Shown: positions 55,302-63,950 of the stretch, piece after piece
How positions within the stretch are numbered: position 1 is the first letter of the stretch
Layout: the number at the start of each line of letters is the position of its first letter
Origin: CALMEC01 sp031366605
Lineage (GTDB): Bacteria > Actinomycetota > Thermoleophilia > Miltoncostaeales > Miltoncostaeaceae
Length of the DNA stretch: 64,000 nucleotides
Direction: 5' to 3'
Assembly (NCBI GenBank): GCA_031366605.1
Contig: JANLOO010000016.1
Coordinates: 35,568-99,567, forward strand
The notes under the pieces: model-generated
What the model was told of the DNA's origin: nothing
The model's input: the letters and a program-made list of their open reading frames with translations, nothing else
Database searches by the model: none
Position numbers and translations under genes: made by a program

Positions 55302-56926
55302 ACCAGATCGACGAACGCCTCCGGGAGTTCCGTGCCTACGTCCCCGACGCATCGCCTGGCCAGGCGTCTGATCTTGGACGTCAGTTTGTTGCGGGTGCCG
55401 CGTGGAGCAATGATCGTCGGCGCCCAAATCGCATCGGACGTCTGGTTGGTGTGGTCGGCGTCGCGAGCCTGGCCACGATGTTCGGGGTGTTGTTCGTCAA
55501 CTCCAACAAGTCCACACCCAACAAACCGGCAACGGGCGAGCCGACGGCCAGCTGGGGCATTGACGCAGCGATCACGGTGACGACAGCGTCCGGCGAAGCC
55601 CCAAGCACCAGCGACACGGACGCGACAGTCACGGCGCTCGAGGCCCGGGCGGAGGCGTTCGGGATCAAGGGCTTCTCGGCCACGATCGATGGACCAGGTC
55701 GAGTGACTGCGAGGGTCCCCGCAGGGAGTCAGCACTCCCAACAGTTGACCGAGCTGCTGGTCACCGCCAGCCCGCGGATTTACGACCTTTCAACCGACGT
55801 CCTGGCTGCCTCCGATGACGGGCGGGCCATCCTCCGCGCCATTGTTGCCAACACGCCAAAGGGCGCGCCCACGAGCGCATACACCGTGCTGTCGACCCCG
55901 GCGCTCCCAGAATTCGAAGGACAGACCCTGCTCCCCCAGCTTTCCGGGGGTTGGCATACGCGAGAAGAGGCGAAACGGTTCTTGCCGAAAGGTGGATCGA
56001 TCGTCCCGATTCCCGAAGGACTCGCGATTCTGAGCATCGACAACCTCCTTGGACCGGATGGCATCAACAGGGGGATCACGAATCGCACATTGGTCGTGCG
56101 TGACCGACCGCTTGCCAGGAGTGCTGACATTAAGGCCGCCCGCGCAGACGGCGATCGCGTCGTGCTCACGCTCAGCGAGGAGGCACGTGCCCGCGTCGCA
56201 GCGGTCCTCGGCGGCTCCAACGCCAGCTTGGCGCTGACCATTGGCACCGGATCGTCAACGGGCATCAACGCACTGATGACTGGGTCCGACACTCGGATCG
56301 CCGGCAATGAGGCGCGCTTCCGCACCTGGGACGCCAAGTCGGCAACGCTCACCGCTGCGCTCCTGGCTCGAGGGGGGTTCGACGGGAGCTTCACCCTCGA
56401 CTCGACGAAAGGCTATGGCACCGAGCCGCCGTTGCTGGGCGCACGGCTCTCCACACCACCAGAGGCAGTGACGGAGCACCCGCCCGCAGGGTTGGACCCA
56501 AGTCAGATCTACAGAGTGCTGCGTGCCCCCGTCGCGAGCGGCGGCTGGACCTTGTACGCGACCCGGCTTGCTGACGGATCGGATCTCGCATGGCCTGTGC
56601 GTACCGGGACCACGAACCAGGCGGGCGGAGGCGGTCTTTGTGAACCTGCAGTCGGCGAACCCGCGCTTTCGAACTGTGGGACGTTCACCGGGCCGCCCGA
56701 CCCAATCGTTGTGGTCGGGCGTGTCGGCCCGACCGTCGATCGTGTGGAGGCGCACTTTCGGTCAGGCTCTGTGATCCCGGTCACCTCCGACAACGGCTGG
56801 TTCTTGTTCGTCGGCGAGCGAAACGTGGGCAATCCCGACATCCTCGTTGCGCTCGACGCCACAGGCGCCGAGGTCGGCCGAATCGACCAACCGTTGGACC
56901 AACGGGTATTCAGCCCTGGTGGGTGA
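55298..56926 (+). CDS. Putative membrane regulator with SecD-P1-like modules
   Basis: A 542-residue protein with a short cytoplasmic N-terminus (about 45 residues), one membrane helix (about 48-68) and a large outer domain. Residues 100-150 (DTDATVTALEARAEAFGIKG, ATIDGPGRVTARVPAG) and 275-315 (ARADGDRVVLTLSEEARARV) resemble the two halves of the SecDF P1 domain. No zinc anti-sigma HxxxCxxC motif is seen. From position and topology it is a good candidate for the anti-sigma partner of the ECF factor, but that is inference. Confidence 0.6.
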   Translation: MNQIDERLREFRAYVPDASPGQASDLGRQFVAGAAWSNDRRRPNRIGRLVGVVGVASLATMFGVLFVNSNKSTPNKPATGEPTASWGIDAAITVTTASGEAPSTSDTDATVTALEARAEAFGIKGFSATIDGPGRVTARVPAGSQHSQQLTELLVTASPRIYDLSTDVLAASDDGRAILRAIVANTPKGAPTSAYTVLSTPALPEFEGQTLLPQLSGGWHTREEAKRFLPKGGSIVPIPEGLAILSIDNLLGPDGINRGITNRTLVVRDRPLARSADIKAARADGDRVVLTLSEEARARVAAVLGGSNASLALTIGTGSSTGINALMTGSDTRIAGNEARFRTWDAKSATLTAALLARGGFDGSFTLDSTKGYGTEPPLLGARLSTPPEAVTEHPPAGLDPSQIYRVLRAPVASGGWTLYATRLADGSDLAWPVRTGTTNQAGGGGLCEPAVGEPALSNCGTFTGPPDPIVVVGRVGPTVDRVEAHFRSGSVIPVTSDNGWFLFVGERNVGNPDILVALDATGAEVGRIDQPLDQRVFSPGG

Positions 56927-56981
56927 ATCGTCACCCCGGATCGGACGCCACTATCGTCCAACCCGCGGTGGCGTCCCTCCC

Positions 56982-57515
56982 TCAGACCCCCAGGGCGCTC
57001 CGGATCTGGGCGAGCGCGGCCTGTTCGTCGTCGCTGACGCGTTCGCCGCCGAAGCCGAGGATCCCGCCTTCCTTCGCGGCGTTCGCGACGCCTTCGCTGA
57101 TGCTGACGAGCCAACTGTTGTAGCCCGCCGCCTCGGCCGGAGCCTTGGCTTCGACGATGCCCGCGGCATGCTTCATCGCCTCGATCGCCGATGCCAGCGC
57201 CTGGTCCTTGTGCTGACGCGAGATGCCGATCTCCTTCATCGATGGCCGATCCGACGTGATGTCCGCGACCAGCTCGTCCACGAGTCCGCCCGCCCCGTCA
57301 CCCGCGCGCATGACGCTCGCAAGCGCGCCGCCCTCCTTGGCTGCGGCGACCAGGCCACCCGGGTCCGCCGCGACGATCGCGAGCGCCGCCTGGAACGGCC
57401 CTCTGACGACCGCCTGCCAATCCTCTGCACCGAACTGCGCTTCGAACGCCACGATCCACTCCTCTCGTATCGGGAACACCGCGCCGTCAGCCTTGCGCAC
57501 CACGTCACCTGCCAC
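56982..57515 (-). CDS. Hypothetical helical protein
   Basis: A 177-residue soluble protein, mostly helical, with AADPGGLVAAAKEGGALASV near the middle and the closing EGVANAAKEGGILGFGGERV, SDDEQAALAQIRSALG. Repeated AAKEGG elements suggest an internal duplication. Proteins with this ending are common in bacteria but I cannot give a function. GTG 57515 starts ten bases after the LppX-like gene. Confidence 0.65.
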   Translation of the reverse strand: MAGDVVRKADGAVFPIREEWIVAFEAQFGAEDWQAVVRGPFQAALAIVAADPGGLVAAAKEGGALASVMRAGDGAGGLVDELVADITSDRPSMKEIGISRQHKDQALASAIEAMKHAAGIVEAKAPAEAAGYNSWLVSISEGVANAAKEGGILGFGGERVSDDEQAALAQIRSALGV

Positions 57516-57525
57516 AAGCGGCGCG

Positions 57526-58302
57526 CTACTTCAGCTTGCCGAAATCGATCACGTCGTCCGCGGGAGGCACGGTGATCGAGATGTCGGTGTTCCAGTCGCT
57601 CATCGTCACGCCGCCCGGTCCCGACGCGGGTTCGATCCGCAGCGGGAACGGCTCGCCCGTCGCCGCCACGTAGAGGACCCCGCCACCCGTGGCCGCGGTG
57701 TCTTTGAGCCCGACGGTCGGGACACCTGAGACGTCCTTACCGTCAACCCGGCTGACCTTCCCATCGGGGCTCAGCACGCCTTTGACGAACTCGACGAGGT
57801 CGAGCAGCCCGGCAAAACTGTCGAAGCCCGAAGTGGAGGCCGTCGCCTTGACGTAGCGCCCCGCGATGAGCTTGACGTTCTCCGCGTCGCCCTGGGCAAC
57901 GGTCTTGTTGAGCGTCTTCTCGTCCGCCTTGAAGTAGACGTCGTTGCCGTCGCGCACCAAATCGATGCGGCCGCCATCCTGGATGACCGTACCTGCGCCG
58001 CGTGCCACGCCTGCCAGTTTCAGGTCGATCGTGATCGACTGACCCGAATCGAAGATCTCGCCTTTGACGTGAACAGATGTCGCGGACTGCGCCGCGGCCT
58101 TCGTCTTGGCGAGCAGCTCGTCCGCTGTGAGCCCTTGGAGGGAGGGCGTGGCGGCGGCAGTCGTCGTGGTCTGCGGCGGCGAGGCCGTCGGCTTGGTGCC
58201 GCCCCCGCCACATCCGGCGACCGTGAGCACCCCCGCGCCCACGAGCGCGATGGCAAAACGGCGCGGCCTGATCTGTCCCCGCGTGTCGACCATTCGGCTC
58301 AT
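57526..58302 (-). CDS. LppX/LprG-like lipoprotein (copy 1)
   Basis: A 258-residue lipoprotein (lipobox VAGC, C31) with the LppX_LprAFG fold: LTADELLAKTKAAAQSATSV, VHVKGEIFDSGQSITIDLKL, GGRIDLVRDGNDVYFKAD and GVLYVAATGEPFPLRIEPA. Mycobacterial members carry lipids across the cell envelope. GAGGGGAG precedes ATG 58302. A paralogue of the same layout is at 63045-63776. Confidence 0.8.
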   Translation of the reverse strand: MSRMVDTRGQIRPRRFAIALVGAGVLTVAGCGGGGTKPTASPPQTTTTAAATPSLQGLTADELLAKTKAAAQSATSVHVKGEIFDSGQSITIDLKLAGVARGAGTVIQDGGRIDLVRDGNDVYFKADEKTLNKTVAQGDAENVKLIAGRYVKATASTSGFDSFAGLLDLVEFVKGVLSPDGKVSRVDGKDVSGVPTVGLKDTAATGGGVLYVAATGEPFPLRIEPASGPGGVTMSDWNTDISITVPPADDVIDFGKLK

Positions 58303-58372
58303 CGTGCTCCCCTCGTTTCGTGGTCCGATGGAACCGTAGCGGTGGCGAGCGGATGGAACATCCGTGAGCACG

Positions 58373-60865
58373 CTAGACAGAGCGGCGAATCAGTGGGCTC
58401 AGGCGCCCACGGGTCAGCACCGCCGCGCCGACGGCCGTCAACAGCGGGAGTCCGATGGCAAGCGTCAGCAGAATCAGCCAGGGCGGACTGACAGCCCTGC
58501 CGTTTGCATGGAGGACGATGGCTGCCGGCACCAGGCCCCCGGGAATCGCCAGAATTGCCCCCAACCCAACGACGAGAATGGCCTGCCACGCGTTCTGCCG
58601 GCGACGGTGCCCGGGCCCGGCGCCCACAGCGACGATCATCGCCTGTTCGTCTCGGGTCTCGGCAGCCGTCAACGCGAGGCCGATCAGCGCCGTCAGCAGC
58701 GCCAATACGAGCGCGGCCGGCAGGATCACCGCGTACGTCAGGAACTGCACGTCGGTCAGGCGCGACTGGCGGGGCTCGATTTGGAAGAACAAGAACACGT
58801 CGCGATCGGCCGTGCTGAGCTGCGCGCCCGGGTCCGAGGTGCCGAGGCGGTCGACGGCATCGCGTTGTGCATCGCTCAAGGGCCGCATCGTCTTCGCGAA
58901 TGCCAGGGTCCCCGTTCCGGTCGTCGACGCGCCGAGGCGTTTCGCGGTCGTGGGCGACACGAGGTAGATGCCCCCGCCGAATGACGTGCTGAACGGCCAC
59001 GCCCGAGCCAGGTTGGCCGAGACCACCTCAACGGGCGGGCGCGGGTTGGTGCCGGCCCCGCTCAGCAACCGCGCGCGCGGTGGCGTCCCCCCGTCGGACA
59101 CGAACACCGCCCGCCCCCTCGCGAGGTCGGCGCCGTACCGCCGGGCGCCGATCGACGCAAGATCCTTGGGAGCGACGATCGCCAACGCATGATCGGTCGT
59201 TCCCTCGGACCGAAGCAGGCCTTGGGCAAACGTAAAGCAGTGCATCGTCAGATCGGGCAGCGCCGCTCGCAACAGCCGGGAACCTGTCTCGGTGATCTCG
59301 GGGCACCCCAGCGGGGCAGTCGCGCCCGTGATGCTCGTCGCCGAAGCCTGGAGCTCAACGACGTCGTCAGGGACGACCGGGTAGGAGGCTGCCGCATCGC
59401 GTGTGGACAGGACGACGGTGGAGACCGCCACGGCAAGGGCCCCGGCCGCCATGATCGCCGCAGCGGTGGGACCGGTCCGGCTTCGCTGGCGGGCGACGGT
59501 GCGCGCCGCGAGACGGAACGTTCCCGATGCCCGCGACGCCACGCGCTCCAACAGGCCGACCAGGTAGGGCGCGCAGATCACGAGGCCCCCGATGATCAGG
59601 GCCGTCCCCACCGTCGCGGCGACCGTCCTGCGATCGTGTGGCCCGCTTGCCACCGCCCAGCCGAGCATCAGGCACCCCAAGGCGCTCACGACCAGGCCGA
59701 CAAACGGGACTCGGAGACCCAAGACGGACAGCGGGCGCCGGCCCCCCAGCGCGTTTTGGACCGAGGTCCGGGCGGCAAGGCGTGCGGGAGACCAGGCGGC
59801 GGCGATCGCGACCACGACGGCGAACACCCCGATGACCAGGCAGTCGCGGGGCTGCACGTTGAGCGGCCCCTCGTGCTGCTCGGTGTACCGCTCGACCCAC
59901 GGGCGAGCCGCGACCGCGGCGCCGATCCCAACACCGATGCCGACGGCTGCTCCGACCGTTCCGAGCACGACGCCCTGCAACAGGATCAGCATGCCCGCGT
60001 GGCGCGGCGAGCCGCCGGTCGACCCGATCAACCCGAGTGCGCGCAGTTGCCGGCGCGCCCCGATGGCGAGCGCCGACGACACGATCAGACCGAACGCAGC
60101 CATCCCCAGGCCTCCGAACAGATAGAGCAGCAACGTCTCGTTGTATCGCGAGTTGCTCGCGGCGTTTGACTGCACTTGGGCGCGGGTCTGCGCAACCGCC
60201 TGGATCCCCGACGGCAACGGAGGGTTTTCGGTTCCGGGAGGGATGTCGACCAGAAAGACTTGCGGGCCGGAGAACTCGGCCACGATCCCCGACCCGACCA
60301 CGGCTCGGCTGTAGCGCGCGCCGCCGGCCAGGATCCCGGTCACCAGCAAGCTCCGATCCGGACGAATGAGCTTCAGCCTGTCACCCACCCGGACGTCCAG
60401 AGCGACGGCAACGTCGCCGGCAACCGCGACCTCGGTGGCGCTCGTGGGCGCCGTCCCGTCGGTCAGGGTGAAGATGCCGCGACTCAACGGGTCGGACAGC
60501 GGGACGTCGAAGAGACCCACCCGCGCACGCGCGTGTCGCCCGGAATCGGCGGCGACGAGACCCTGGCCCTGCTGGAAGGCGATCGAACGCCAGTTGGATC
60601 GCCCGGCCAGAAACGCGCGAACGCGCACCGCCTGTTGCGCCCGTTGCCCGGGTTGCACACCGAACATGGTGATCACCAGATCCGCCTGCCCGAACTGCTC
60701 TGTCACCTGCTCTTCGGGAGTGCTCACCGCGGTGTGCATCCAGGTCGAGACGAACACCGCCCCAGCGGTGGGGAGCGCGATCAGGGCGACGACCAGGAGC
60801 GACCGCCAGGGGCGCCGCCGGCATTCGCGGAGGGCCAGACGGGTCAGGGCGCGCAGGCCGGTCAC
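58373..60865 (-). CDS. ABC transporter permease (FtsX/MacB type)
   Basis: An 830-residue double-FtsX permease. An N-terminal helix (about 22-42) is followed by an outer domain, three helices near 270-390, a helix pair near 425-480, a second FtsX unit from about 510 with another outer domain, and three closing helices near 710-820. LDVRVGDRLKL and RLAARTSVQNALGG are typical. GTG 60865 overlaps the ATPase stop (GTGA). With that ATPase it should move lipids, lipoproteins or a peptide outward. Confidence 0.85.
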   Translation of the reverse strand: MTGLRALTRLALRECRRRPWRSLLVVALIALPTAGAVFVSTWMHTAVSTPEEQVTEQFGQADLVITMFGVQPGQRAQQAVRVRAFLAGRSNWRSIAFQQGQGLVAADSGRHARARVGLFDVPLSDPLSRGIFTLTDGTAPTSATEVAVAGDVAVALDVRVGDRLKLIRPDRSLLVTGILAGGARYSRAVVGSGIVAEFSGPQVFLVDIPPGTENPPLPSGIQAVAQTRAQVQSNAASNSRYNETLLLYLFGGLGMAAFGLIVSSALAIGARRQLRALGLIGSTGGSPRHAGMLILLQGVVLGTVGAAVGIGVGIGAAVAARPWVERYTEQHEGPLNVQPRDCLVIGVFAVVVAIAAAWSPARLAARTSVQNALGGRRPLSVLGLRVPFVGLVVSALGCLMLGWAVASGPHDRRTVAATVGTALIIGGLVICAPYLVGLLERVASRASGTFRLAARTVARQRSRTGPTAAAIMAAGALAVAVSTVVLSTRDAAASYPVVPDDVVELQASATSITGATAPLGCPEITETGSRLLRAALPDLTMHCFTFAQGLLRSEGTTDHALAIVAPKDLASIGARRYGADLARGRAVFVSDGGTPPRARLLSGAGTNPRPPVEVVSANLARAWPFSTSFGGGIYLVSPTTAKRLGASTTGTGTLAFAKTMRPLSDAQRDAVDRLGTSDPGAQLSTADRDVFLFFQIEPRQSRLTDVQFLTYAVILPAALVLALLTALIGLALTAAETRDEQAMIVAVGAGPGHRRRQNAWQAILVVGLGAILAIPGGLVPAAIVLHANGRAVSPPWLILLTLAIGLPLLTAVGAAVLTRGRLSPLIRRSV

Positions 60866-61566
60866 GATGGGACCGCCGTTTTGGTCGCGGACACCTCGTC
60901 GACGACCTCGCCGTCGCGGAGCCACACGACGCGGTCGGCCCACGACGCGATGCGCGGTTCGTGGGTCACCAGGACCACCGCGGCTCCGGCGGTGGTGCGG
61001 TCGGCAAGCAGTTCGATGATGTGGTCGCCGGTGGCGGTATCGAGGGCGCCGGTCGGTTCGTCGGCCAGGATGAGCGGGCGATCGCCGACGACGGCGCGGG
61101 CGATCGCGACGCGTTGTTGCTCTCCGCCCGACAGATCGTCGGGATAGCGGTCGCACTTGCCGCTCAGGCCGACCAGCGTCAGCGCCGAGCGGGCGGCGCC
61201 GCGGGCGGCTTTCGAGCCCGATCCGCCGAGCTCCAGCGGCAACATCACGTTCTCGATCGCGGTCAGCATGGGCAGCAGGTTGCGTTCCTGAAAGATGATG
61301 CCCACACGCGTGCGCCGCAGTTCAGCCAGACCTGCGGGCGAGAGGCCTGCGACGTCGATGCCACCGACGATGACCGCACCCGCAGAGGCCCGGTCGAGGC
61401 CACCGGCCAGGTTGAGGAGGGTCGACTTGCCGCTGCCGCTGGGTCCCATCACCGCGACCAACTCGCCGGGCGCGACGGTCAGGTTGACACCGCGCAGGGC
61501 GACGACCTCAGTGGCGCCGGAGCCGTAGCGCCGATGGGAGTCGCGAAGCTCGAGGACGGGGTTCAT
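60862..61566 (-). CDS. ABC transporter ATP-binding protein (LolD/MacB type)
   Basis: A 234-residue ATPase: Walker A MGPSGSGKSTLLN, Q-loop GIIFQERNLLP, signature LSGGEQQRVAIARA, Walker B LILADEPTGALD and H-loop LVTHEPRIA. The sequence type matches the FtsX-permease partner group. It lies between padR (four-base overlap) and the permease (four-base overlap). Confidence 0.93.
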   Translation of the reverse strand: MNPVLELRDSHRRYGSGATEVVALRGVNLTVAPGELVAVMGPSGSGKSTLLNLAGGLDRASAGAVIVGGIDVAGLSPAGLAELRRTRVGIIFQERNLLPMLTAIENVMLPLELGGSGSKAARGAARSALTLVGLSGKCDRYPDDLSGGEQQRVAIARAVVGDRPLILADEPTGALDTATGDHIIELLADRTTAGAAVVLVTHEPRIASWADRVVWLRDGEVVDEVSATKTAVPS

Positions 61567-62126
61567 GCGTGCTCCTTGTTGGGGCGGCCGTTGGTTGGCG
61601 GGTCGGGGGTTCGGCGCCTGGCGAGGATTCGCTCCTCGCAGATGTCGAGCCAGCGAAGCTCGGATTCGGTGCGGGTGATGAGCGCGTCGAACGCCAGGCC
61701 GGCGGCCATGTCGCCGTTGAGGTCCGCATCGCGATGCGCGCGGCGGCGTCCCTGCAGCGCGCCCATCCGGGCACTCCGCTCGGCCTGAACGACCTGGAGG
61801 GCGTCGATGCCCTCGGTGTCGATTGCGATCAGCACCTTGAGCATCAGCCCGTCACGGGTCGGGACATCCTCACCACCGGGCTCCAGCAAGAAGCGTGTCA
61901 GCTCCTCACGCCCTGTCGGGGTCAGGCCGAACGCCCGTCGCCCGTCACCATCGGCCTCGCCACTGGCGACCATCCCGTCACGCTCCAGGCGCTCGAGCGT
62001 CGAGTAGACCTGACCGATGTTGAGCGGCCAGATCCCCGCGGTGCGGGCCTCGAACTCACTGCGCAGCTGGTAGCCATGCCGCGGCCCGGAGGCGAGTAAG
62101 GCGAGAAGGCTGTCACGAACGGACAT
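61563..62126 (-). CDS. PadR-family transcriptional regulator
   Basis: A 187-residue PadR repressor, first gene of the padR-ATPase-permease operon. The winged helix is SVRDSLLALLASGPRHGYQL, with NIGQVYSTLERLERDGMVAS and the wing RRAFGLTPTGREEL; a helical dimerisation tail follows. ATG 62126 is chosen (GGAG eight bases upstream). A 34-base palindrome 20 bases upstream is the likely self-operator, so a drug-like or lipid-like inducer would open the exporter operon. Confidence 0.9.
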   Translation of the reverse strand: MSVRDSLLALLASGPRHGYQLRSEFEARTAGIWPLNIGQVYSTLERLERDGMVASGEADGDGRRAFGLTPTGREELTRFLLEPGGEDVPTRDGLMLKVLIAIDTEGIDALQVVQAERSARMGALQGRRRAHRDADLNGDMAAGLAFDALITRTESELRWLDICEERILARRRTPDPPTNGRPNKEHA

Positions 62127-62145
62127 TCCACGGCTCCGGATGGTG

Positions 62146-62179
62146 TGTACATACCGAGTATGCATACGCAGTATGTACA
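62146..62179. promoter_or_regulatory. Palindromic PadR operator
   Basis: A 34-base dyad centred at 62162.5: outer arms TGTACATAC/GTATGTACA and inner GTATGCATAC share one centre, 15 of 17 positions matching. PadR sites are typically ATGT-n8-ACAT type; the ATGTAC elements fit. Confidence 0.7.
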
Positions 62180-62247
62180 TGTAGGCGCCGACATGTCAAG
62201 CCCGACACCACGGAGGACCCATTGTGCAGGCATGACTGCATTCGTGA

Positions 62248-62253
62248 TACCAT
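62248..62253 (+). promoter_or_regulatory. -10-like box for leaderless vapB
   Basis: TACCAT, with TG one base upstream (extended -10), six bases before ATG 62260. Confidence 0.4.
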
Positions 62254-62259
62254 CGCAGT

Positions 62260-62562
62260 ATGGCGCAGATGACGATTCGACTCGACGACGAACTCGCCAA
62301 CCAGGTCAAGACGTATGCCGATGGCATGGGCCGCAGCGTCAACAGCTGGGTGATCGCCGTCCTCCGAACCGCGATCGACCCGGAGTTTGCGGACAGCGCC
62401 GCCGAACGCACACGGGGACGGCTCGCCCGGGCCGGGCTGCTCGCCCCCGCGTCCCCGCGCCCAGCGCTCGCGCCTCCGGATGCCGCCAGACTCAAGACGG
62501 CACGACGTGCAGCCGGGGCAGGTGCACCGATGGCTGAGATCGTGTCGGACGAGCGGGGTTGA
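62260..62562 (+). CDS. Ribbon-helix-helix antitoxin (VapB-like)
   Basis: A 100-residue antitoxin. The RHH domain is at 1-45 (MTIRLDDELANQVKTYADGM, GRSVNSWVIAVLRTAI) and the disordered C-terminus, rich in Ala, Pro and Arg, should wrap the toxin. It overlaps the toxin gene by four bases (TTGA). The RHH domain normally represses the pair's own promoter. Confidence 0.85.
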   Translation: MAQMTIRLDDELANQVKTYADGMGRSVNSWVIAVLRTAIDPEFADSAAERTRGRLARAGLLAPASPRPALAPPDAARLKTARRAAGAGAPMAEIVSDERG

Positions 62563-62993
62563 GCACCTACCTCGACAGCTCCGCGCTCGTCAAACGCTAT
62601 GCCGACGAGGCGGGTGCCGAGCTGATCCGCCCCCTCTCCGACATCGTCGTCTCCGCACTCGCCCGTGTCGAGATCCCCGCGGCGTTCTGGCGAAAGCACC
62701 GGACAGGCGACATCAGCGCAACCGATGCCGCCACCCTGACGGCGGCATTCGAATGGGGCTGGTTCGACGGTGACGCCGAGGCCGAGCCACTTGCGATCGT
62801 GCCTCCCAACGAGGAGATCTTGGACCGGGCCGCACACACCACCGCTGTACATGGACTCCGGGCATACGACGCGATCCAACTCGCGACCGCCGTCGTCGCC
62901 CGTGCGGCGGACCCGGACCTCACGACGTTCGCCTGCTTCGACGAACGCCTCGCCGACGCAGCGCGGCTCGAAGGGTTCACCACCATTCCGTAG
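62559..62993 (+). CDS. PIN-domain ribonuclease toxin (VapC-like)
   Basis: A 144-residue PIN protein with all four acidic residues: D6 (TYLDSSALVKRY), E38 (ALARVEIPAAFWR), D104 (LRAYDAIQLATA) and D128 (FACFDERL). It should cut RNA when freed from its antitoxin. TTG 62559 is the start. A degenerate PIN copy lies at 26.2 kb. Confidence 0.88.
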   Translation: MSTYLDSSALVKRYADEAGAELIRPLSDIVVSALARVEIPAAFWRKHRTGDISATDAATLTAAFEWGWFDGDAEAEPLAIVPPNEEILDRAAHTTAVHGLRAYDAIQLATAVVARAADPDLTTFACFDERLADAARLEGFTTIP

Positions 62994-63044
62994 CTTCGAC
63001 AGGGTTGCGCGACTTGAACGCCTCCTGCGCGCCCCCCTCGGGGT

Positions 63045-63776
63045 CTACCCGTCCAAGTCTTCGACGGCCACGAACTGGCCTGCGGACGGGGGCGGGACGT
63101 CGACGTCTGCGTTCCAGTCGCTCAGGTGGAGTTCGACGACGCCGCCCTGTGCATCGTCCGGTTTGAGCAGGAGCGGGTACGGCTGACCGGTTGCGGTGAC
63201 GTACAAGACCCCGCCCGCCTTCGGGTCGGCGTCGCGCAGGCCGACCGTTGGGATGCCGTCCACCGGGATGCCGTCGATCCGACTCAGCGCACCGCTTGGG
63301 GCCAGAAGCGTCTCGAACAGCCCGTTCATGTCGAGCAGGTCGCGGAAGCTTCGGAACGTCGCGTCGCCGACCGGGACTTTGACGAAGCGCGTCCCCGCCT
63401 TCTTTGCGCGGTCAGGACCCAGCACCCGGGTCAACGTCGCCAGGTCCGCCGTGAAGTACAGGTCACGTCCGATGCGTACCACGTCGATCCGCCCGGCAGT
63501 GGTCTCGATGAACCCGCTGCCGTCACCATTGCGGCGCAGCCGCAGGTCCAGGGTCGTACGTTGGCCCGCCTGCGAGACGTTGCCGACGGCATGCACCGAA
63601 CGTGCCCCATCGGCGGCCGCACGAGCCGCAACCAGCACCTGGTCTGCAGACAAGCCTGCCAGCTCCACAGCCGGGGACGTCGTCGACAGGCCGGTGGGCC
63701 CCCGCGTGCTCCCACCACCACAGCCTGCGCCGACAAGCACGACAACCCCGATGGCAGCGCACGCCCGTCTGATCAC
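63045..63776 (-). CDS. LppX/LprG-like lipoprotein (copy 2)
   Basis: A 243-residue lipoprotein (lipobox VGAGC, C19). It shares with copy 1 the GLSADQVLVAARAAADGARS start, GRIDVVRIGRDLYFTADL, VDGIPTVGLRDA and GGVLYVTATGQPYPL, and a closing SDWNADVDVPPP. Copies 1 and 2 flank the exporter/PadR and VapBC block. GTG 63776 starts it. Confidence 0.8.
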   Translation of the reverse strand: MIRRACAAIGVVVLVGAGCGGGSTRGPTGLSTTSPAVELAGLSADQVLVAARAAADGARSVHAVGNVSQAGQRTTLDLRLRRNGDGSGFIETTAGRIDVVRIGRDLYFTADLATLTRVLGPDRAKKAGTRFVKVPVGDATFRSFRDLLDMNGLFETLLAPSGALSRIDGIPVDGIPTVGLRDADPKAGGVLYVTATGQPYPLLLKPDDAQGGVVELHLSDWNADVDVPPPSAGQFVAVEDLDG

Positions 63777-63808
63777 ACCGACTCCTCTCGCACGCGGATC
63801 GCCGTGGA

Positions 63809-63881
63809 TGCCCCCGGCAGGATTCGAACCTGCGACACCAGGTTTAGGAAACCTGTGCTCTATCCCCTGAGCTACGAGGGC
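63809..63881 (-). tRNA. tRNA-Arg (anticodon CCT)
   Basis: A 73-base tRNA on the minus strand. The acceptor stem GCCCTCG pairs with CGGGGGC, the D-arm is AGCTCAGGGGATAGAGC, the anticodon stem-loop CAGGT-TTCCTAA-ACCTG carries CCT (reads AGG), and the T-arm is GCAGG-TTCGAAT-CCTGC. CCA is not encoded. Confidence 0.96.
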
Positions 63882-63950
63882 GCCCGCTCAGGATAACCGG
63901 CCGCCACCCGGCCTGGCAGGATGGCGCCGACCGACTGGATGGAGGAACAC

